DNA of 64,000 bases from positions 42,481 through 106,480 of IMG/VR virus record IMGVR_UViG_3300000216_000003; one strand, 5' to 3'. The notes below the pieces were generated by a model. It was not told the DNA's origin, did not search any database, and was given only the letters and a program-made list of their open reading frames with translations. Position numbers and translations under genes: made by a program. Origin of the DNA: a virus. The number at the start of each line of letters is the position of its first letter. The first letter of the stretch is position 1. This document shows positions 60,144-64,000 of this stretch, piece after piece.

Positions 60144-60433
60144 CTCAGTTTGAATTTCAGGAAGTATGTGATTTTATATTCACAAAGATTAAATATCCAA
60201 AACATATGATTATTCCTTTAAATGAAAAACATGCTATATATGTCGATTCTGCACATTCTACTATGTGGGGCACTTATCCAGCTGTTTGTATTAAAGAGAT
60301 TTTAACCCAAATATGTATAGAAGATACTACTACTGGATGCTATCAGAGTGTTTATGGATATATATTAGATAATGCTGATAAAATAAATGACATATATAAT
60401 GAGTTGTTAAAAAAGAAATTGGAGTTATCATGA
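60140..60433 (+). CDS. NTCHF-family small protein 2
   Basis: 97 aa. FEFQEVCDFIFTKIKYPKHM, IPLNEKHAIYV; tail YNELLKKKLELS, where TTGGAGTTATCATG links it to the SLOG gene. Confidence 0.65.
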   Translation: MTQFEFQEVCDFIFTKIKYPKHMIIPLNEKHAIYVDSAHSTMWGTYPAVCIKEILTQICIEDTTTGCYQSVYGYILDNADKINDIYNELLKKKLELS

Positions 60434-60774
60434 AAACTATTATAGCTGGAAGTCGTACAATTACTAATCTTGGTACTATATATAAAGCAGTAAATGGTGC
60501 CGGATGGTTTATTACTGAAGTTGTTAGTGGTATGGCTAAAGGTGTCGATTCTCTTGGTGAGCGATGGGCAAGAGAAAATGGTGTACTTGTACGTCAATTT
60601 CCTGCTAATTGGGATCACTATGGTCGGAAAGCAGGGCCAATTAGGAATAGTCAAATGGCGGACTATTCTGATGCTTTAATCGCAGTATGGGATGGTAAAA
60701 GTAGAGGTACTAAACATATGATCTATGATGCTAAAAATAAAGGGTTGAAAACATTTGTATATAGAACACTATGA
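60430..60774 (+). CDS. SLOG-superfamily (DUF2493-like) protein
   Basis: 114 aa. IIAGSRTITN, VVSGMAKGVDSLGERWA, FPANWDHYGRKAGPIRNSQMA and ALIAVWDGKSRGTKHMI are the hallmark strands and loops of the phage-common SLOG family of Rossmann-like nucleotide-ligand binding proteins. Ligand unknown. Inserted between two members of the NTCHF family. Confidence 0.9.
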   Translation: MKTIIAGSRTITNLGTIYKAVNGAGWFITEVVSGMAKGVDSLGERWARENGVLVRQFPANWDHYGRKAGPIRNSQMADYSDALIAVWDGKSRGTKHMIYDAKNKGLKTFVYRTL

Positions 60775-61055
60775 CTTTTTTTGAATTCTTTGATACTTGT
60801 AAGTATATATTAAATAATATGGATTTAGATGATAATATAGAAATAACACTAAATAAATATCACTCATTTCATTTAAATCCATTATTCGCTCATAGTAATA
60901 CTGGCCCACTCCCATATATTAAACATTTTAATATAGAAACAGAAGAATATCGTATTATGACTGAATGGTCTACAAAAAATATGCATCAATATATTGGAAA
61001 AGATAATAAAAAATTCGATATAGAACTTCTGAGACATAAATTGAGAATAAAATGA
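60771..61055 (+). CDS. NTCHF-family small protein 3
   Basis: 94 aa. FFEFFDTCKYILNNMDLDDN and ITLNKYHSFHL match its two siblings; tail ELLRHKLRIK. Overlaps the next gene by 4 bases. Confidence 0.65.
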   Translation: MTFFEFFDTCKYILNNMDLDDNIEITLNKYHSFHLNPLFAHSNTGPLPYIKHFNIETEEYRIMTEWSTKNMHQYIGKDNKKFDIELLRHKLRIK

Positions 61056-61624
61056 AAATCAAAAAAGAACATTTAGTAAATATTTGGTATGAAAATGAAG
61101 ATGGAGAGAAATGGTTTCAAGACCCAGAAGAGCAAGGATTACCTGATCCGCCTAGAGGATTTTGTTATCAGTTTTCTAGATTTTCTAATATATTAAGAGA
61201 ATCTTCATTGTATATAGTTCCTAATGAAAAAGTACGTGACTGTATGCATCCTAAAAAAGAAATCAGACCAACTGGTGGATGGGTTGAAGGTTCTGTAGGA
61301 AGAGAATGTAAATTATGTGGTGGAACACAAGTAAAAGAATGGCAAGAAGAATGGGAAAGTGAATGGGATTCCGGATCTTGTCATCCCCATATAGGATTCG
61401 AATCCTCTTGGTCTTCTGATGCTGTGTTGGCAATAGCTAATAGTGGTGATTATTCATTGGGGGATGCAATCATAATATATGCAACTTCTTGTGAACGATG
61501 TATGAATGTTTTATGTCATACTTATAAAGTACCTTCATATAAAGATAAAAATGTAATTGATGGTTATGCTGAAGGTTCTGAAGAATGGTTAAAATGTGGC
61601 ACTAGTTGTAGGTTTTGTGAGTAA
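61052..61624 (+). CDS. Cys/Trp-rich zinc-binding protein, 190 aa
   Basis: CKLCGG mid-protein, CERCMNVLCH and CRFCE at the end give several CxxC zinc pairs; acidic Trp/Glu segment KEWQEEWESEWDSG between them. No known family recognised. Confidence 0.65.
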   Translation: MKIKKEHLVNIWYENEDGEKWFQDPEEQGLPDPPRGFCYQFSRFSNILRESSLYIVPNEKVRDCMHPKKEIRPTGGWVEGSVGRECKLCGGTQVKEWQEEWESEWDSGSCHPHIGFESSWSSDAVLAIANSGDYSLGDAIIIYATSCERCMNVLCHTYKVPSYKDKNVIDGYAEGSEEWLKCGTSCRFCE

Positions 61625-61680
61625 ATAATGTTAACGGCGGGATTACTAATATGAGTCAGAAACAATTTTTTCAAAGTTTT

Positions 61681-61696
61681 GATATAGATATAAATA
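61681..61696 (+). promoter_or_regulatory. Phage promoter-like motif before tmRNA
   Basis: GATATAGATATAAATA preceded by TTT (one base off the consensus TATAAT). It gives a short leader, then the gene at 61,738 and the tmRNA. Confidence 0.6.
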
Positions 61697-61737
61697 AGTA
61701 TCAAAAACGTCTGTTAATTAACTCAGAGGAGAGTAAG

Positions 61738-61860
61738 ATGGAATCAAAAGATATGTGTGACTGTGAAGAAACATGTGCAACTTGTCTTTGCCAAGAAAAA
61801 CCTAAGCCGGAAAATCCGGTAAAGTATGAAATGGATGGTATTGATACTATTTGTTTCTAA
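61738..61860 (+). CDS. 40-aa Cys-rich peptide upstream of tmRNA
   Basis: Start placed at ATG 61,738, 6 bases after GAGGAGA. The frame is open back to 61,651, but that part is written by the promoter motif. MCDCEETCATCLCQ gives five cysteines in 12 residues, metallothionein-like or a metal knuckle. Co-transcribed with the tmRNA. Confidence 0.55.
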   Translation: MESKDMCDCEETCATCLCQEKPKPENPVKYEMDGIDTICF

Positions 61861-61873
61861 ACTAGTCTTAATT

Positions 61874-62231
61874 GGGGGTGTACTGGTTTCGACAGGGTAG
61901 TGAACGATGATTAGGCGACTCGGTATAGTGCTACCGTAACAGGCTAAAACTTTAGGTGCCAATGATGAATTCTACGCACCTGTTGCTCTCGCTGCTTAAA
62001 CAGTAAAGAGTAAACGGCGCCCGTCCGGGCGTGGCAACAGAAGGTCGTAAGACCAAATACAAGCTGGATAATAGCCGCCAGTTAATCAAAAGGGCATCGT
62101 GCATCATGACGGTACATGAGTCGAAGAGGATTGCTAGGTTCTTTAGACTATAATACTAGCAAAATAGTCGTATATCCTGATTAATTAAATAGTTATTCTG
62201 GACGCGGGTTCGATTCCCGCCACCTCCACCA
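61874..62231 (+). ncRNA. ssrA: tmRNA (ssrA), complete one-piece
   Basis: 358 nt. Acceptor stem GGGGGTG/CACCTCC with the G3-U wobble that marks alanine tRNAs, encoded CCA, T arm CGGGTTCGATTCCCG, and the conserved 5' GGTTTCGACAGGG. Tag frame at 61,958-61,999: GCC AAT GAT GAA TTC TAC then GCA CCT GTT GCT CTC GCT GCT TAA, i.e. ANDEFYAPVALAA, with a ClpXP-type LAA end. Pseudoknot stems (GCCCGTCCGGGC region) follow. It would rescue stalled ribosomes and tag products, using host SmpB, as no smpB is seen here. Confidence 0.95.
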
Positions 62232-62240
62232 AACAACCTT

Positions 62241-62268
62241 AAAGAGTAAGTAACATTACTCTTTTATT
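62241..62268 (+). terminator. Intrinsic terminator after tmRNA
   Basis: AAAGAGTAA/TTACTCTTT and TTATTT tail. Confidence 0.88.
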
Positions 62269-62290
62269 TGACATTATAAAGAGGTTAATA

Positions 62291-62371
62291 ATGTTACAGT
62301 CAATTTTAATCATATCTTTATTTATTATTATAGTTGTGATTATTATATATTCTAACAATTTAAAATATTAA
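62291..62371 (+). CDS. 26-aa membrane peptide
   Basis: MLQSILIISLFIIIVVIII then YSNNLKY; single membrane helix, AGAGG ribosome site upstream. Lies after the tmRNA terminator with no promoter motif of its own. Confidence 0.4.
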   Translation: MLQSILIISLFIIIVVIIIYSNNLKY

Positions 62372-62394
62372 TTATGTAAACCAAAGGTTACTTA

Positions 62395-63051
62395 ATGTTA
62401 AAAACAACGAAGTATTTAGATATAACAGATCATGAAATTGTAGCTAAGAAAAAATGCACCGTCTCTATCAATTTAAAAGAATATGATAAAGAAACGATAC
62501 TTAATACTAATAAATTTATCAATTTGCCAGGTATTATAGACATTTATTTTCCAGATGAAGATGACGTTATTCATATTATTTTAAATTATGATGTTAATCT
62601 AATGAAATCAAAAAATGTAATTGATGAAAAAGATGATATTCATATTAATTATGAAGAAGGTGATATTATCATTCATCAAGAATTTGCAGAGTCTGGATTA
62701 GATATGCGAGTATTGATTAAGTTATTACAGGGTCGTATTAAATACATTAAAGACCCATCAACCCTTCTTCAAATGCTTCAGCAAATGCTTCCTGGTAGTG
62801 ATTTAGTTCATTTGGAATTAATCATATCGAATATGATGAGAACTGATGATGGTAAAGTCTGCCGAGAGAAAGGGAATTATAAAAACTGTAATGTATTAGG
62901 GCAGACTAATATCGCACTAGAAGATTCTTGGCTTTCTGGTATATCATACAGGAATATCGACACTTCTATTTCAAAGGCTTTAGTATCTGAAAAGAATATT
63001 AAAAATAATCCTATTGAAAAAGTGTTAAATGAAGAATTCAGTAAATTATAA
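62395..63051 (+). CDS. Probable C-terminal fragment of second RNAP beta'
   Basis: 218 aa. LVHLELIISNMMRT resembles 'HIEVIVRQMLRK' and LEDSWLSGISYRNIDTSISKALVS resembles '[20 protein letters not shown]' from the end of bacterial beta', in the right order and spacing. It would complete the polymerase whose pieces are at 54,672 and 57,840, making a three-part beta'. The N-terminal half is not assigned. Confidence 0.65.
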   Translation: MLKTTKYLDITDHEIVAKKKCTVSINLKEYDKETILNTNKFINLPGIIDIYFPDEDDVIHIILNYDVNLMKSKNVIDEKDDIHINYEEGDIIIHQEFAESGLDMRVLIKLLQGRIKYIKDPSTLLQMLQQMLPGSDLVHLELIISNMMRTDDGKVCREKGNYKNCNVLGQTNIALEDSWLSGISYRNIDTSISKALVSEKNIKNNPIEKVLNEEFSKL

Positions 63052-63074
63052 TCACCAAATTATTGGGAGCAGCA

Positions 63075-63584
63075 ATGTCAGCAGCAACAAAATCAAAAGC
63101 AAAAGGAGGTAAATTTGAAAGAGAAATAGCTAAATCCTTATCTATTTGGCTTTTTAATGATCCTCATATATTGAAGCGAGAGCCAACAAGTGGCGCTCAA
63201 AAAGTTCAGCATTATGTCGGAGATGTAGTTCCAGTCGCTCCTATTAGATGGAGTTCATTTCCGTTTTTAATTGAAGGAAAGAATGGATATAAAGACAACA
63301 TTCCAACCTTTAATAATCAAAAGATGTTACGACAATGGCTTACGAAGTTATTATCAGAACGGACAGAACAGCAATGTATTTGTTGGTTAATAGTAAGATA
63401 CCATGGAAGAGCTCCTTTAATAATTACAGATACTCCTTTTAATTTCTATAGTCCTTTAACTATTAATATTCAAGATAGTGGAAATACTATTCCTTTTCAC
63501 GTCTATGAAATGCGAGATTTATTAAAATATAATTTTTATGAATTATACAAAGATAACTATTTACTCATGGAAATATTTGAGTAA
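63075..63584 (+). CDS. PD-(D/E)XK nuclease, Holliday-resolvase-like
   Basis: 169 aa from ATG 63,075 (GGGAGC upstream). KGGKFEREIAKSL (catalytic Glu), REPTSGAQ...GDVVPV (Asp) and FLIEGKNGY (ExK) are in the order of Hjr/phage nuclease folds, followed by helices with WLTKLLSERTEQ. Likely a recombination or DNA-processing endonuclease. Confidence 0.75.
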   Translation: MSAATKSKAKGGKFEREIAKSLSIWLFNDPHILKREPTSGAQKVQHYVGDVVPVAPIRWSSFPFLIEGKNGYKDNIPTFNNQKMLRQWLTKLLSERTEQQCICWLIVRYHGRAPLIITDTPFNFYSPLTINIQDSGNTIPFHVYEMRDLLKYNFYELYKDNYLLMEIFE

Positions 63585-63591
63585 ATTTCCA

Positions 63592-63610
63592 ATATAAAGA
63601 TATTATAATA
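63592..63610 (+). promoter_or_regulatory. Promoter-like motif before gene at 63,610
   Basis: ATATAAAGATATTATAATA, one base off the consensus (AAAG for ATAG). It overlaps the ATG, so transcripts from it would be leaderless or it is not a promoter for this gene. Confidence 0.4.
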
Positions 63611-63954
63611 TGAGACGAAGAAGAAATAAGAGAAGTAGGAAAATACCATTCAATGGTGAAATCTTCCATTCTAAATTTGAAATAGGAGTATTTCAAGTAC
63701 TATTAGAATATTTTGATAGATCTAATTTTTCACGTCAGAAAAAGTATCATTCTGATGGAAGAAAACATACCTGTGATTTTTATTTCGAAGAATATAAAGC
63801 ATGGGTAGAGTGTTCCTCATATACAAGTAAACATTATTTAAAGAAAATAGATACTAAACGAAAATGGGTAGAAGATAAAGGAGAGAATTTCTGGTTTATC
63901 GATAATATAACTTCCCTACGGAAACATCTATCTACATTCTTTGAAGACAAATAA
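63610..63954 (+). CDS. Small PD-(D/E)XK-like nuclease
   Basis: 114 aa. Very basic start (MRRRRNKRSRKI), then HSKFEIGVFQVLLEYF (Glu), KHTCDFYFEEYKAWVEC (Asp and Glu in the 'DF...(W/Y)(I/V)E' pattern). The usual Lys two residues after the last Glu is replaced (ECS), so activity is uncertain. Related to phage nucleases of the same fold as its neighbour. Confidence 0.6.
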   Translation: MRRRRNKRSRKIPFNGEIFHSKFEIGVFQVLLEYFDRSNFSRQKKYHSDGRKHTCDFYFEEYKAWVECSSYTSKHYLKKIDTKRKWVEDKGENFWFIDNITSLRKHLSTFFEDK

Positions 63955-63958
63955 AAAA

Positions 63959-63988
63959 TTGGGTGAGATAAATTAATATCCCACCCAA
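63959..63988. terminator. Hairpin terminator at window end
   Basis: TTGGGTG..GATA / TATC..CACCCAA stem. On the minus strand it is followed by TTTTTTATTT, so it looks like the terminator of a leftward unit lying beyond the window. Confidence 0.7.
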
Positions 63989-64000
63989 CCACTCAAACTA

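Noticed and set aside
61651-61737. Longer version of the Cys-rich gene starting at 61,651
   Set aside because: The extra codons are the promoter motif itself and the best ribosome site is before 61,738.
1-64000. CRISPR array or integrase/attachment sites
   Set aside because: No regularly spaced identical repeats and no integrase motif were seen; the genome appears to be of a lytic type.

Overview
The window looks like part of the genome of a large (jumbo) tailed bacteriophage with very AT-rich DNA. The evidence is genes for two different multisubunit RNA polymerases (one beta' in a single chain plus a beta split in two, and a second beta' split in three). It also carries a class II ribonucleotide reductase broken by a group I intron, an NAD-dependent DNA ligase, a 5'-3' exonuclease, a dUTPase, two free-standing GIY-YIG homing endonucleases, one tRNA, a complete tmRNA and dozens of tiny overlapping genes. 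The tmRNA tag (ANDEFYAPVALAA) and a ClpS adaptor suggest a Gram-negative, proteobacterium-like host. This is inference; no host gene is present.

Layout. Positions 1-13.3 kb are read almost entirely leftward: a partial gene at the edge, two paralogous membrane proteins, a deaminase, then arrays of small paralogs (HREDGPA/MORN-like proteins, an 'RLF' family, a cyclic-phosphate receiver domain), a radical SAM enzyme and a seven-gene array ending at 13,322. Two short genes (2,482 and 11,058) run rightward inside this arm. An 813-base gene-free, very AT-rich region (13,323-14,135) with outward-facing promoters separates the arms and is the best candidate for a replication or transcription switch region. 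From 14.1 kb to the end every gene is rightward: AP2-type DNA-binding protein, more members of the same small family, beta' (19.4 kb), phosphoesterase, ClpS, NrdJ with its intron, tRNA, NrdJb, split beta (32.9 and 35.4 kb), LigA, an array of about 16 tiny paralogs (41.6-45.1 kb), Dut, exonuclease, an HTH protein, structural-looking proteins, a possible ssDNA-binding protein, a KhpA-like KH protein, a TGT/DpdA-like protein, split beta' with a helicase inside the split (54.7-58.9 kb), SLOG protein, tmRNA, the third beta' fragment and two PD-(D/E)XK-type nucleases.

How it works together. About 22 copies of one promoter motif (core ATAGATATAAT or ATAGATATTAT, no obvious -35) lie upstream of operons on both strands, usually after an intrinsic terminator, so the window is divided into many small transcription units. 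Within units, genes overlap by a few bases (ATGA, TAATG). The Shine-Dalgarno sequence of the next gene is commonly written into the last codons of the previous one, which gives unrelated proteins similar C-terminal residues (LE.S, WS, ES, EV). Nucleotide supply (NrdJ, Dut, deaminase), lagging-strand processing (exonuclease, LigA), transcription (two RNAPs) and translation/proteolysis control (tmRNA, ClpS, tRNA, KH protein) are all phage-encoded. All functional calls come from reading motifs by eye; no database search was run.
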